From Dipteronia dyeriana (Eukaryota > Streptophyta > Magnoliopsida > Sapindales > Sapindaceae), in assembly GCA_032871835.1 (NCBI GenBank), contig CM065296.1, positions 57,306,186-57,370,185 of the forward strand: 64,000 nt of DNA. Direction: 5' to 3'. Shown piece by piece: positions 46,201-57,092 of the stretch (position 1 is the first letter of the stretch; each line of letters begins with the position of its first letter). The position numbers and the translations under genes were made by a program. Under the pieces are notes generated by a model, which saw only the letters and a list, made by a program, of their open reading frames with translations, was not told where the DNA came from and made no database searches.

Positions 46201-48579
46201 ACTTGGACCAATATAACGAAAGCTCGAAATCTTTCCAAAAAAGCTCGGAAATAGTCAAAAAAATAAAGATTGAACCAACACAAAAAAAGCACGAACTAAT
46301 AGAAAAAAGTTCGAACCAATGCAAAAAAGCCCGAACAAATAGAAAAATGCTTGGACCAATACAAAAAAATCTCGAAATCTTTCCAAAAAAGCTGGGAAAT
46401 AGTCAAAAAAATAAAAGCTCGAACTAATACAAAAAAAGCTCTAACTAATAGAAAAAAGCTCGGACCAATACAAAAAAAGCTTGAACTAATAGAAAAAAAC
46501 TCGCACGAATACAAAAAAAACTCGAAATCTTTCAAAAAAAGCTCGTAAATAGTAAAAAAAAATAAAAACTCGAACCAAGACAAAAAAAGATCGAACTAAT
46601 AGAAAAAAGCTCGGACGAATACAAAAAAAACTCGAAATTTATCCAAAAAAACTGAAAAATAGTCCAAAAAAAAAGATCGAACTAATAGAAAAAAGCTCGG
46701 ACTAATACAAAAAAAGCTCGAAATCTTTCTAAAAATGCTAGAAAATAGTCAAAAAAATAAAAGCTCGAACCAATACAAAAAAAGCTCGAACTAATGGAAA
46801 AAAGCTCGAACCAATACAAAAAAAACTCGAACTAATGAAAAAAGCTCGGACTAATACAAAAAAAACTTGAACTAATAGAAAAAAGCTCGGACCAATACAA
46901 AAAAAAACTCGAAATCTTTCCAAAAAAACTCAGAAATAGTCAAAAAAATAAAAGCTCGAAACAACACAAAAAATGCTCGAACTAATAGAAAAAGCTCGGA
47001 CCAATACAAAAAAACCTCGAAATATTTCCAAAAAAGCTCATAAATAGTCGATAAAATAAAAGTTCGAAATCTTTCTAAAAAAGAAGCTCAAAATCTTTCT
47101 AAAAAATCTCGGAAATAGTCAAAAAAATAAAAGCTCGAAATAATGGAAAAAAAGCTCGGACCAATACAAAAAAAGCTCGGACCAATGGAAAAAAAGCTCG
47201 GACCAATACAAAAAAAAACTCGAACTAATAGAAAAAAGCTCGGACCAATAAAAAAAAAGCTCGAAATCTTTCCAAAAATGCTGGGAAATAGTCAAAAAAA
47301 TAAAAGCTCGAACCAATACAAAAAAAAACTCGAACCAATACAAAAAAGCTCGGACCAATATAAAAAAAACTCAAAATCTTTTCAAAAAAGCTGATAAATA
47401 GTCAAAAAATAAAAGCTCGAATTAATACAAAAAAACTCAAACCAATAGAAAAAAGCTCAGACCAATACAAAAAAAACTCGTAATCTTTCCAAAAAAGCTC
47501 GAAAATAGTTAAAAAAAATAAAAACTCGAACCAATACAAAAAAAGCTAGAACTAATAGAAAAAAGCTCAGACCAATACAAAAAAATCTCGAAATCTTTCC
47601 AAAAAAGTTGGGAAATAGTCAAAAAAATAAAAGCTCGAATCAATACAAAAAAAGCTCGAAATCTTTCCAAAAAGGCTCGGAATTAGTAAAAAAAAAATAA
47701 AAACTCGAACCAGCACAAAAAAAGCTCGAACTTATGGAGAAAAGCTCGAATTTATAGAAAAAAGCTTGGACCAATACAAAAAAAAAGCTCGAAATCTTTC
47801 CAAAAAAGCTTGAAAATAGTCAAAAAAATAAATGCTCGGACCGATACAAAAAAATCTAGAACTAATGGAAAAAAAGCTCGGATCAATACAAAAAAGCTCG
47901 AACCAATGGAAAAAAAACTCGGACCAATACAAAAAAGCTCGAACTAATAAAAAAAAACTCTAACTAATGGAAAAAAAGCTCGGACCTATATAAAAAAAGC
48001 TTGAACTAATAGAAAAAAGCTCGTACCAATACAAAAAAAGGCTTGAAATCTTTCCAAAAAACCTAGGAAATAGTCAAAAAAAATAAAAGCTCGAACCAAT
48101 ACAAAAAAAGCTCGAAGCAAAGGAAAAAAGCTCGGACCAATACAAAAAGGCTCGGACGAATACAAAAAAAGCTCGAACCAATACAAGAAAGCTCGGACCA
48201 ATACAAAAACACTCGAACCAATGGAAAAAAAGCTCGGACTATTACAAAAAAAGGTCGAAATGTTTCCAAAAAAGTTCGAAAATAGTCAAAAAAATAAAAG
48301 CTCGAACCAATACAAAAAAAACTAGAACTTTTAGAAAAAAAAGCTTGAACCAATAGAAAAAAAGTTCGGAAAAAAATTTAAAAAAATGTCGGAAAAGAAT
48401 AAAAATAAAATCATACAAATTCTGGAAACTACATGTTGATATACGGATTGATACATTGTTAAACCAGTCACAAATGCATGAAAGAAAATATAGAGAATGA
48501 TTTTCAGATAACGTTTTTTAAAAGAGAAGATAACTTTTCTTTTTTAAAGTGTAGATGGAAGCATAAAGATAAATTTTAA

Positions 48580-48690
48580 GGGCAATTTGGGTAGTTCACC
48601 GTAATAGGTGCCTTTTAAACATAAGTTATTAAACCGGTAACATCATTACAACACGACAAAAAAAAGATGACATTCCTCACCATTTCCACT
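48580..48690 (-). repeat. Right inverted terminus of the array element
   Basis: Read on the minus strand: GTGGAAATGGTGAGGAATG, then ACCGGTTTAATAACTTATG, then GGCACCTATTACGGTGAAC, matching the left terminus best in the last two parts. Outside it is a TA tract (48691-48709). Confidence 0.65.
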
Positions 48691-48879
48691 ATATATATAT
48701 ATATATATTATAATATTTGTTATGTTCTAAAGGCAAATCATAAATTCTTATTAATTAGTTATCTATATATAGATATTGTATCTATGCCAAGATCCAAGGA
48801 AGGAAAGGAAAAGTGTAGTTTACTGAAGGTAAAGAAGTCCTACTTTAGGCTGTTATTCAAGCCATTCTGACCTACACCA

Positions 48880-50150
48880 TGTGCTTGTTCAGGCTGCCAA
48901 AGATGCTTATTGCTGACCTTCATCGCCTCTGCAACAGTTTCTAGTGGGGGAGTTCGGAGGAGCATTATAAGAATGCATCCACTCACCTTCACAAAAATTA
49001 GAAGAAATCACCATTTCGATACTTATTATATAAGAAAATATTAGAGGACGAATTTGAGGAACTTTGGAAAGAGATGTTGGAATAGCATGGTCTAGAAGAA
49101 AACAATTGGATGAGTAGGATGTATGAGATGAAGCATAGGTGGGCGGAAGCATATTTGAAAGGCCATTTCTTTACAAGCATGGAAACAACTCAACGTTGTG
49201 AGGGTATGAATAATTACGTGAAGGATTATGTTTGCAGCCATGAGAAATTGTTTGAATTCATCCCTCAAATTGAAATGGCCCTTATACTGTTAAGAAACAA
49301 TTTCTTTAGTGTCGAATATATATCTAAGTGTAAGAGTCCGGTCATTTTAAGCCACTTGAAGCCATTGGAGGAGCATGCATCCTGCATATACACTTATCAA
49401 ATTTATCCTGACGTTGCTGAACAGAATATGAATGAATCAAAATATACGCGCAATGCACCGGAGGAAGAGGATAACTATTGCGTATACCATCTATCCAGAT
49501 ATCAATTTTCTGATAAGAAAAGTAAAGTTGTTTACCATGTGGACAGGGTTGCTTTTAGAAAGTCCATGAATATAGTGTTCGGGATTCAGAAAAACATAAT
49601 CAACCTTTAATTTCGTGTGACAACAATTTGTTTGAAGGTAAAGGAATTACTTGTTGTCATATATTTTATGTTATGAAAGTGGAGCACCTTAGAAAGATTT
49701 TCGAGTCCATGATATTTAAGAGGTGGACAAAGTCAGCAGCACGTGATGTTCTTGTGAAGCTTCATCCAGATGATGAGTTTTCGAAAGGAATCAATATTTC
49801 TCGGTTTGCTTCATTGAGTGCAGAGTGCAACTTTCTTGGTCACAACCGGAGCCAAACTGAAGAAGGATTCAATTTACTAAAACAGGAACTCCTTGTTTTG
49901 CAAAATACTTTGCAAGGGTTGAATGACAAAATAAGAAATAAGGCAAAAAAAAAAAATAGAATGATTTTGGTCCACGGAGCCATATTAAAAAAGATTCAAA
50001 GGTTGTCAAAACAAAAGGGAGGCCAAGTGAGCCGACCACACCTAGCACACCGGTAAGAAAACCCAAAAATATAGAAGACAAAATCAGTGTCGTATTTGCC
50101 ACACTCCTGGGAATGACTCATGCAATTGTAACCTAAAAGACTCCGACAAG
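48880..50150 (+). pseudogene. FAR1/MULE transposase-like pseudogene
   Basis: The reading starts within the end of a MULE transposase domain (DLHRLCNSF, then DEFEELWKEML) and continues with WMSRMYEMKHRWAEAYLKGH and TTQRCEGMNNYVKDYV, the hallmark of FAR1/FRS proteins and related Mutator transposases. Next are LKPLEEHASCIYTYQI and a SWIM-type zinc segment LFEGKGITCCHIFYVM with KVEHL and RRWTK-like KRWTKSAARD; the first part of the SWIM motif reads SCDN, so one Cys is gone. A C-terminal knuckle CRICHTPGNDSCNC lies at about 50091-50132. Stops occur at 48942 and about 49085, and frame shifts near 49608 and 50090. The DNA-binding N-terminus and most of the catalytic domain are missing. Confidence 0.85.
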
Positions 50151-50164
50151 TAGTCACTTTCGTT

Positions 50165-50420
50165 AGTGATACTTGACTTTAGTCATTATGTTGGTTTTTG
50201 TACTCATAATGGACCTTTTTTAGAATTGTCAGACCGCCTAAAAATATTATTTCAATTTACTGGTAGAGTTTGAATTAGGCCACCAACTTCATTAACGAGA
50301 TGCAATTGAGTATATTCATTGTGTTGTTTTTTACACTCACAATCGACCGTCTTGGAATTTTTTGGACTGTCTAAAAATATTATTTCAATTGACATGTGGA
50401 GTTTGAATTGGGCCACACAA
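50165..50420. repeat. Tandem duplication of about 120 bases
   Basis: Two diverged copies share CTAAAAATATTATTTCAATT (50239-50258 and 50371-50390), followed by GAGTTTGAATT and GGCCAC. They also share a preceding TTGT..TTTT..ACTCA.AAT segment. No gene. Confidence 0.8.
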
Positions 50421-50619
50421 ACCACATCACTACAACACCTTGATACATGCAAAATTGACTTAGTCCACTATAAGCTACAGTAGTAGAATGTGAAAAGCTT
50501 AGTCCACTACAAGCAAAAGGCTAAGCTAAATTGGACTAGTATAAAACTGACAAAAACTAAATTGGCTTGATCCTTGTATACAATGTTATCTGACCTTGAA
50601 AAAAGAATTGTATTACTCA

Positions 50620-50724
50620 AAATAAATAAATTTCAAGTTTTATCAAAATAAAAAGATAGATATAATGAGGGATAGTTATAAGATCCCTAATTATTTTTAT
50701 ATAAACTTTTGTGGGCTTAATATC
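50620..50724 (+). repeat. Fragment U0 of the 5-kb tandem unit
   Basis: AAATTTCAAG, TCAAAATAAAAAGAT, TAAGATCCCTAA and GGCTTAAT match 54665-54760 and 61015-61115 in the same order and strand. It is cut at its right side by a probable LTR. Confidence 0.7.
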
Positions 50725-51262
50725 TGATGTAGAACAAGTGGCTGAGTCCTACATGGCTTGGTGGGACAATCCTAAATCTAAGATTAAATGATCTTAATTG
50801 AAGGGAATCGGCGACATCTTCAGAAGTCAAAACCTTTGGTGTTGAGGCACGTCCATTTTCGGCCAAATTCCATCATTTAGGCCTCAAAATCGCAATTCTT
50901 TCCTTTTTGGGAAATTTCCATTTTTTGTCATAAGTTGACTTTGACAAGCCAAAATCATCTACCGTTAATTCCGGCTTGTTTATGGTCGTTAGTATATTTT
51001 ATTTCCGTAACTTTTGTGATTTCGCTATTTTTGGCAGTTTCGCTATTTTTGGCTGCTTTTGATATGTAATCCCGTTTCTTGTCCAACAAGGATTCGGGTT
51101 AGGGTCTTTCGCTTTAAATAGCCTTGTAAGTCGAAAGGCTCAAATAACTTATTATTCAATAAAATTTCTAAAGTTTTAACTTTATTCTGGTGGATTCCAG
51201 TTTTTCAAAAGAATTTAGACGTCGGTCTAATACTAGTTACGTTTCCACTGCGTCATTTTACA
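50725..51262 (+). repeat. Probable solo LTR
   Basis: It begins TGATGTAGAAC and ends TTTTACA. A TATA-like TTTAAATAG at about 51112 is followed by an AATAAAA signal at 51158 and the TCTGGTGGATTCCAG segment, the usual layout of a plant LTR. No primer-binding site or coding DNA follows, and no target-site duplication is seen at the chosen borders. It lies exactly between repeat fragment U0 and unit U1. Class (gypsy or copia) is uncertain. Confidence 0.55.
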
Positions 51263-51560
51263 CCAAGAAAAGCATGATGATTACTTATTCTGCCTGATAG
51301 CCACTTGGAAATAAAATGATGCAAAGTTCAACCGTCGAGCAATTATTACAATCTCATTACCATCTTTCAACCAAATCAAACTGTTACATGCTTTTAAAAC
51401 TCTTTCTAACTTTTATTGCAGTTTTTCTGCTTCCAAAACAGTCATTTCTCTACGCAACCTCGAATATTCTTCATCAAGTGATGTCAAGGGATGGTTACTT
51501 CTTTTGCATGTCAGCGAACCGTTATTACCATTCCTCTGTACACAGTTTTCAACACCTTTA

Positions 51561-52260
51561 ATTGTTTTGTATAGATATTTAAATTATATATATTTATTTT
51601 CTACAACCGTTTTCTTTTTATTTTGCCATTATCAAAAGCATCTAATTTAAAAATTTGTACAGGTTAAATTAGTCGACATTTGCACTATTGACAGAAAAAA
51701 AAGGGGATAGGGGGCAATAAAGTGAAAAACTCAAAAGTTTACCAATGAATGAGAATTTGAAGGGTTCAGTGCCTAAAAAAAGGTACATAAGGCTCAATAC
51801 AATTTTTGGAATAGTTTATGAGGCATCAGTGCCAATTAGACTTTCTCTTAAAGATATAAAGCTTGAATTTTCAACGATACAAAACTTTAGAACCAGTATA
51901 AAAGAATTAGACATCATTTACCTTAAACAATCACACAACTAAAATTGTGATCATAAAAAAAAAGTTCACAAACGATAGTAACATTGTTAATAAATTAAAA
52001 ATCATCAGGGAAAAAATATCAATGACTTGGATTTTGTACAGATTTTATTAAATGATCTGGATTATATTTGGGAGATGGCACGAAGCATTGTTGTGAATAA
52101 ATGAAATAATTTGTACGTTAAACAAATTAACATTCAAAATCAATAAGAAATTTCAAATATTTTTTATAAAGATCAAAATCATCACTGGTTAACAATCATA
52201 CAATATATTTAACAAATACAAAAGACTCTGTTTACAAAGAATTAGGTAAAAACATCAACG
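51561..52260. other. Part of U1 without a clear gene
   Basis: A 65-codon frame (51745-51942) exists but has no counterpart in U2 and is not recognised. The rest is A+T-rich. Confidence 0.4.
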
Positions 52261-52261
52261 G

Positions 52262-52497
52262 CCTAGGGTAGCATTGACAACAATGTGGTTAACCTCATCC
52301 CAGTTTTCATCCGGCTGCATCTTCTTCATGTAGTCTTTGAAAAGGTTGAAGGCGGTCTGGTGACTATTTTAATAACACCGTTGGAAATCATGAATACTAT
52401 ATTTGGATGCCTTGAATCACTTCAAACAACCGTCATCAGATGCTTGATAAGTGAGTTCAACGTGTTCCTCCTCCATGGCTGTCACTCGTTTTTCTAG
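52262..52497 (-). pseudogene. Small coiled-coil gene, pseudogene copy in U1
   Basis: The minus strand matches the C-terminal two thirds of the 104-codon frame at 57092-56778: EEEHVELTYQASDDG, FKASKYSI and DYMKKMQPDENWDEVN, ending NATLGR and a stop. Two in-frame stops (in DGCLK-stop-FKAS and RCY-stop) and loss of the N-terminus show that it is dead. The last 20 or so residues are the most conserved part of the family. Confidence 0.75.
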
Positions 52498-53484
52498 ATG
52501 CTTGAAAAAGAATTTAACGAACTAATTTATTGTAGTACTTTAAGTTGATTTGCATTTTATTTTCATCAATTGTGCAGAACCAATGGATATAGAGATTTCA
52601 TAAAATTGACATTTATGTAAATAGTGAAAGAGAAGATAGCGACTTGTAATCCTAAATTATAAACAATTTAAGTGGTAGTCGAGGATTAAAAAGGTTGCTT
52701 ATTTTTTAAAAGTAATAAACTCTTTTTGAAAAATTTTGAATACTAATTAATAAGTAATAAACATTTTTGATAATATGTTGAACAGAGTTTGATTTTTAAT
52801 TATCTACACGTCATTATTCTTAAGACGTGTTTGGCTTTTTTTTTATATAAGAACAAGTGTTGATTTATATAATTAAAATTGTTTTCAAATATATAAAAAA
52901 GACTAGTAAAACTTTTAACAATGATATTTAACAATCGAACAATACATTTAATGAAATAAAGAATAATGTAATTGTGCAACTAAATATCAAACTAAATTAA
53001 GGTATTGAGTTCAAATATATTAGTTGATTCATGGTTTACCTATACTTGTAAGTTTAAAAGGGTTTGACGACAATCGTAATTCAGAATAAAGACCTTGATT
53101 ATAACCAATTCACATAGATTTGTAAGTCCTGTAACCCTAATTTATATACAATTTAAGTGGACATCGAAGGTTAAAAAGGATGCTTAATTTTTAAAAGTAA
53201 TAAACAAATGTTTATCATTTTACTAAGTAGGATGGCTCTAAAGCATAATATATTGTTAAAAATAAATGTTGTTCAAATTATCGAATCAGACATGGTTGAA
53301 TCCATATCCAAAACATATAATTCTTAAAATCGATCAATATTCGGATATTTTATTTATCTGATCGAATTGAACCGATCCTGTCTAATATAAGATTGGATCG
53401 GAACTGGGCATAAAAAAGACGGATCAGACTCGTATACATTCGAAACTGTATGCTCCTTGGAGTTGAAGAAACTTTTTGATTCTT

Positions 53485-53697
53485 TCTGATTAAGCTTCCT
53501 TCTTAATAATCTTGAAGTTTTTAACAGATATAAGGAAATGAATAAGTTCCAAAGCCAAAGATCGTAGTTCTCGAAAGAGAAATCAAAAAAGATATTGGAG
53601 CATCTTCGGGTTAAGCTATTGTTCCTCCAAAGATCTTAGTACCTGGTACTTCTTAGCGAGCTCTAATATGATCGGATTTTGTAAGTAAGCATCTCTT
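53485..53697 (-). pseudogene. rpoB: Plastid rpoB 3'-end fragment (NUPT), copy in U1
   Basis: The minus strand from 53697 reads the C-terminal part of the plastid RNA polymerase beta subunit: EMLTYKSDHIRAR, then a stop where Gln is expected, EVPGTKIFGGTI and PEDAPISF, followed by frame changes and the DNA equivalent of the RELRSLALELNHF segment. In plastids it encodes part of the plastid-encoded polymerase. Here it is a short nuclear copy, decayed by stops and indels, lying in the block that is inverted between U1 and U2. Confidence 0.8.
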
Positions 53698-53869
53698 ATA
53701 AAATATGAGAAACACCAAGCCCTAAAGAGCCCAAACCTCCATTCTCTGACCTGTTGCCCCCTTGCTTGGACCTTCCGTTGTTGGGTTACAAGTGCATAAT
53801 GCTTACTGAAACGTTCATGTGAAACAATAGCCGTAAATTTTAGTCTAGAACATGTTTAAAGTAATACTA

Positions 53870-53892
53870 GACTTAACCCAACTGGTTGTGTG
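53870..53892. other. Empty site of the CACTA element
   Basis: TTAACCCAACTGGTTGTG is the uninterrupted version (in opposite orientation) of the sequence flanking the CACTA element in U2, with a single CCA where U2 has TGG on both sides of the insertion. Confidence 0.8.
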
Positions 53893-55022
53893 CCAAATAA
53901 AAAATGGAAATATACATATAATTATGTTTAACATCCCTCGTCACATTATATGGATAAAATTGTCTAAGCTACATGCACAAAAATGAGTTGGAATATGTAG
54001 CTCAAAAATGAGTTGGAATATATTTTTATTATGTTTTCATCACATTCAAGGATCATTTCAAATAATTAGTAAAACTTTTGAGATATATGTTAATTACTGT
54101 TTTAAAATATAAACAACATATTTTTTAATTAATGTTTTGTTTAACATAACTTCTGAGATATAAACATCAACAACTCCGAATTGGATCAATCTGTACTCTC
54201 TTCTCAACAAATAAGCACTTGGACCACTAAAACCTACCTAATAGAGATATAGTTGGAGAAGTGACAAAACCCAATAAGTTTCATTACAAAACGAATAAAC
54301 CGGAAAAATATGGATTATTTTAGGAAAGAATTTTTGGAAATTGTACTCCTACCATTTTGGTAATATATAAAAACTATGTTAATAGTATATTTATAATCAA
54401 ATATATTCTCTACATGATTAAAAGAAATATAAATTTTAGGTAAAACATAAATTTGAAAGCTTAGGGGAAAACGTATAAAATTGCAAAACTCTAGTGACTG
54501 AATTTTTTTACTGTTTTTGTGTACTAAATTTGGCATTGGCATTCACATATGCATATGAGATGGTCTAAGCTTTTAAAGATATAATGACAAGTGACAATCA
54601 TCACGAGAATGATAGGAAGTTAAAGTGACTTGTTTCATTTCATCCGTAATAATATAAACATCAATAAATTTCAAACTTAATCAAAATAAAAAGATTGAAA
54701 TATCCTGTGATAATTATAAGATCCCTAACTTATTATTATAAAATAAGGCAGGCTTAATTTCAGTGTACTAGTGTCAACTTATTTAGAAATGTAACGGGAT
54801 TTTACATAATATTTTATGAACATCAAAAGACATTTTTAATGATACTAATAGAAATTGAACATTTTACAGAAAGGTTTGTGATCATGCTTTTATTTTCATT
54901 GTGACTAAAAATATATTGCCATGGAGTCATGTTTTTTTAATGATGAAAAGCATTATTGTAACCGAACAACAAACATAATCAACATATATAGTTCGTACCA
55001 TTAGTAATGACATTATATAAGG

Positions 55023-56048
55023 CAGTGGCGGATCCAGGAATTTTAACCAGGTGGGGCACTTAGACAAAATAACAATTATATTAAAAAAGTACTTAAAATT
55101 TGAGATTATAGTAAAATCAGTTTTTTATTAACAAAATTGATTTTTTTATTCTTATATTTAAAAAGAAATAAATACAAGAAATATAATATAATTTTTTTTA
55201 AGTATTATACATATTGTGGGATTTAAACCCTCACCGCCTATGTAGAAGGGATGTACATTACCAGCTCAGTTAAGAGATGATGTGTAATAAGAAACATAAT
55301 ATTAATAAATAAATAATAACAAGAAAAACAACATAAATTACAATCTAATTTTATAATAATAAGTTTTATTTTGTTTTTTTAATTAATTTAGTTTAAATTT
55401 ATATAAAATAAATTGATTAATAAATATTACTAGAAATGTTTTTGAATTTGTTATTATTCTAATTATTGGTAAATTTTTTAATTTGTTGATTCTAAACAAA
55501 TTAAAGTTATAAAATAAAGAAAAATAATAAGGATAAAATAAAATTAATCATAATAATATATGGAATATTTTAATACAATAAATTAAAATTTGAGATTTTA
55601 GGGTTTATTGATATGATGTGTTAGATATGTCAAATTAAAACTATTAAAAAAATAATACAAGTTTAAAAATAATAATATATTATTTAATATATATTAAAAT
55701 TGAATTAAGTAACCATAAATTGTGTGTAGCTAAGAAGTTGATAATGACAAAATAGAGAAAGTGAATTATTTTATTTTAAAAGAAAATAAAAAAAAATTGA
55801 TTAAGGAATTAGAAAAGATAATAAAATAATATAGATATAAAAATATTAAAATCAAACAACTTGTAACAATGAGGACTTGAACACTCATCACTCATCATCC
55901 AATGGACATTCTCTACCAGCTACGCAATTACTTTCTTTGTGCAGTGATGATGGTTAAGTTTTATATATAATATATATAAACATAATAATTTTTTTTAAAA
56001 TTAGGCAGGACAAGGGCCCCACCTGACCTTAATATGGGTCCACCCCTG
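55023..56048. mobile_element. Non-autonomous hAT element, 1026 bp
   Basis: The ends are CAGTGGCGGATCCAGG and, as reverse complement of the right end, CAGGGGTGGACCCAT, both followed by CAGGTGGGGC within 35 bases. An 8-bp target duplication ATATAAGG is exact (55015-55022 and 56049-56056). The paralogous unit U2 has the uninterrupted site near 61365. No transposase is encoded. Two decayed antisense tRNA-like segments lie inside (55218-55283 and 55868-55935). Confidence 0.9.
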
Positions 56049-56777
56049 ATATAAGGTGTGATCAAGTTTATTAACCTTTAAAGAGTTGTGATATGGTAAG
56101 AAATTAATAAGGTAGCATATTTTTCGTTTCTTTATTATTCATAACAGAACAACATACTTATCCTACATAGTGATCTAGTTGAATAAAATAATAAATTTAA
56201 CAAAGAAAACCTTGATGTCAAAATATAAATAAAGATAACATTGATTAAACAAATGAATTAATTAATTATGATTGTTGAGATGATGATTACTTATTTTTAA
56301 TGACAACCACCTTCAAATAAACTGACGTAAAGTTCAACAGTAGAACAATTATTACAATCCCTTCACCCAGCTAAATCGGTCGAAATTTATAAAGAAAATA
56401 AATAATATTTGTCGACAAAAAAAAAACAGTAAAACTTCATATATTTGTTATATTTAAAGATCTAAAAATTTAACTTTTTAACAATTTGAAACTAGTGCAA
56501 ACCCTAAAAAACAGTCAAATATAATTTACCCTTTTTTAAATTAAAAATGATAATAAAAAATGAAAGAAGAAAGAAAAAAAGCTAGGGTTTATGAATATAA
56601 ACTTCGTCAATAAATAAAGTTTACCATAAATAATCTCAAAAGAGGTTACAAAACATCATTGTTTAACAAGCATAAAAACCCAATCTTCTAAAAGTGTAAA
56701 AGATTTAAACAACATTTACCATCTTCTAGTCACACAAAAAAAGTGTAATCACAAAAGTAGAGGTTCACATAATAGCA

Positions 56778-57092
56778 TCATCGACCGAGGGTAGCATTTA
56801 CAACAGTTGGGTTAACCTCATACCAGTTTTCATCCGATTGTATTCTTTTAATGTAGTCTTCAGATATGTTGAAGCCGAACAGGTGAGCATGTGAATAAAT
56901 CCGTTGGCAATCATTTATATTGTATTTGGATTCCTTGAATCGCTTCCAACGGCCGTCTTCAGACGCTTGAAATTCAAGTTCAACGTTTTCCTCCTCCAAG
57001 GCTATGAGTCGTTTTTTCAGATGTGTCAAAACGCATTGGAGGACCTCATACCTTTTATTTTTTTCACCCGATTTGGACTTTTTTGGATCCAT
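56778..57092 (-). CDS. Small coiled-coil protein of unknown function, 104 aa
   Basis: An uninterrupted frame starting MDPKKSKSGEKNKRYEVLQ and ending VVNATLGR. The N-terminus is Lys-rich. Residues 17-50 are heptad-like (VLTHLKKRLIALEEENVELE) and probably form a coiled-coil. The C-terminal half has HLFGFNISEDYIKRIQSDEN followed by WYEVNP. I do not recognise the family. A pseudogene copy lies in U1 (52497-52262) and a diverged copy on the other strand in U3 (62868-63196); the strongest conservation is in the GF-x5-DY-x-K segment and the tail. Upstream (57236-57300) is CTTGTAACCCTAATTTATAC, with a TATA-like TTATACA, which could be its promoter. No signal peptide. Expression is not known. Confidence 0.55.
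   Translation of the reverse strand: MDPKKSKSGEKNKRYEVLQCVLTHLKKRLIALEEENVELEFQASEDGRWKRFKESKYNINDCQRIYSHAHLFGFNISEDYIKRIQSDENWYEVNPTVVNATLGR

Larger units (their letters stand above)
33310..48405. repeat. Satellite array, about 21-bp submonomers
   Basis: About 15 kb of submonomers of 19-26 bases, each an A5-A8 tract followed by GCTCG (or CTCG, GCTGG) and a short variable part. The usual order is five submonomers per basic unit of about 110 bases, with variable parts AAATCTTTCC, GAAATAGTC (followed by ATAAAA), AACCAATAC, AACTAATAG and GACCAATAC. Frames of up to about 170 codons appear on both strands because the unit has few stops; they encode Lys/Asn-rich or Phe/Leu/Ser-rich repeats and are not taken as genes. 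Monomer order is well kept, but units have gained or lost single submonomers throughout. Confidence 0.95.
33058..48690. mobile_element. 15.6-kb TIR-bounded element filled with satellite DNA
   Basis: The two ends are inverted repeats of about 110 bases. The left core TTTAATAACTTATGTTTAAA (33112-33131) and GCACCTATTA (33134-33143) match the reverse complement of the right core at 48613-48632 and 48602-48611, and both ends also resemble the Ulp1-element terminus at 31122-31233. The outermost bases are less similar. Both ends lie against TATATATAT, compatible with a 9-bp target duplication in a TA tract but not proof of one. Almost all of the interior is the tandem array listed separately; no transposase is present. 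I read it as a non-autonomous Mutator-type element. Alternatives are a satellite that captured or was captured by two MITE ends. Confidence 0.6.
51271..56274 (+). repeat. Tandem unit U1 of a segmental duplication
   Basis: It starts at GATGATTACTTATT and the following TTCAACCGTCGAGCAATTAT; the same start is found at about 56283 and 61590. Shared blocks with U2 are 52640-53450 with 57230-58085 and 54160-55020 with 60541-61375. The block 53450-54160 is present in U2 inverted. A hAT element (55023-56048) is private to U1. It contains a pseudogene copy of the small gene and a plastid rpoB fragment. Confidence 0.8.

Noticed and set aside
33293..48353. Dozens of open frames on both strands of the array, up to about 170 codons, encoding Lys/Asn-rich or Phe/Leu/Ser-rich repeats that look like membrane proteins
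   Set aside because: They follow from the repeat composition: the units are A-rich on one strand, T-rich on the other and hold few stops. Frames change with every submonomer gain or loss, and no promoter or conserved start is seen.
33310..48405. The array as a CRISPR locus
   Set aside because: Repeats are about 21 bases with only short variable parts that themselves recur; there are no unique spacers, no cas genes, and the context is a plant genome.
51316..51561. 81-codon frame at the start of U1 with a hydrophobic N-terminus
   Set aside because: The same stretch in U3 (61630-61860) is not open in this frame, so the frame is not conserved between paralogues.
55218..55283. A tRNA gene on the minus strand
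   Set aside because: T-arm and D-arm motifs are visible but the stems do not pair well and it lies inside a hAT element that is absent from the paralogous unit.
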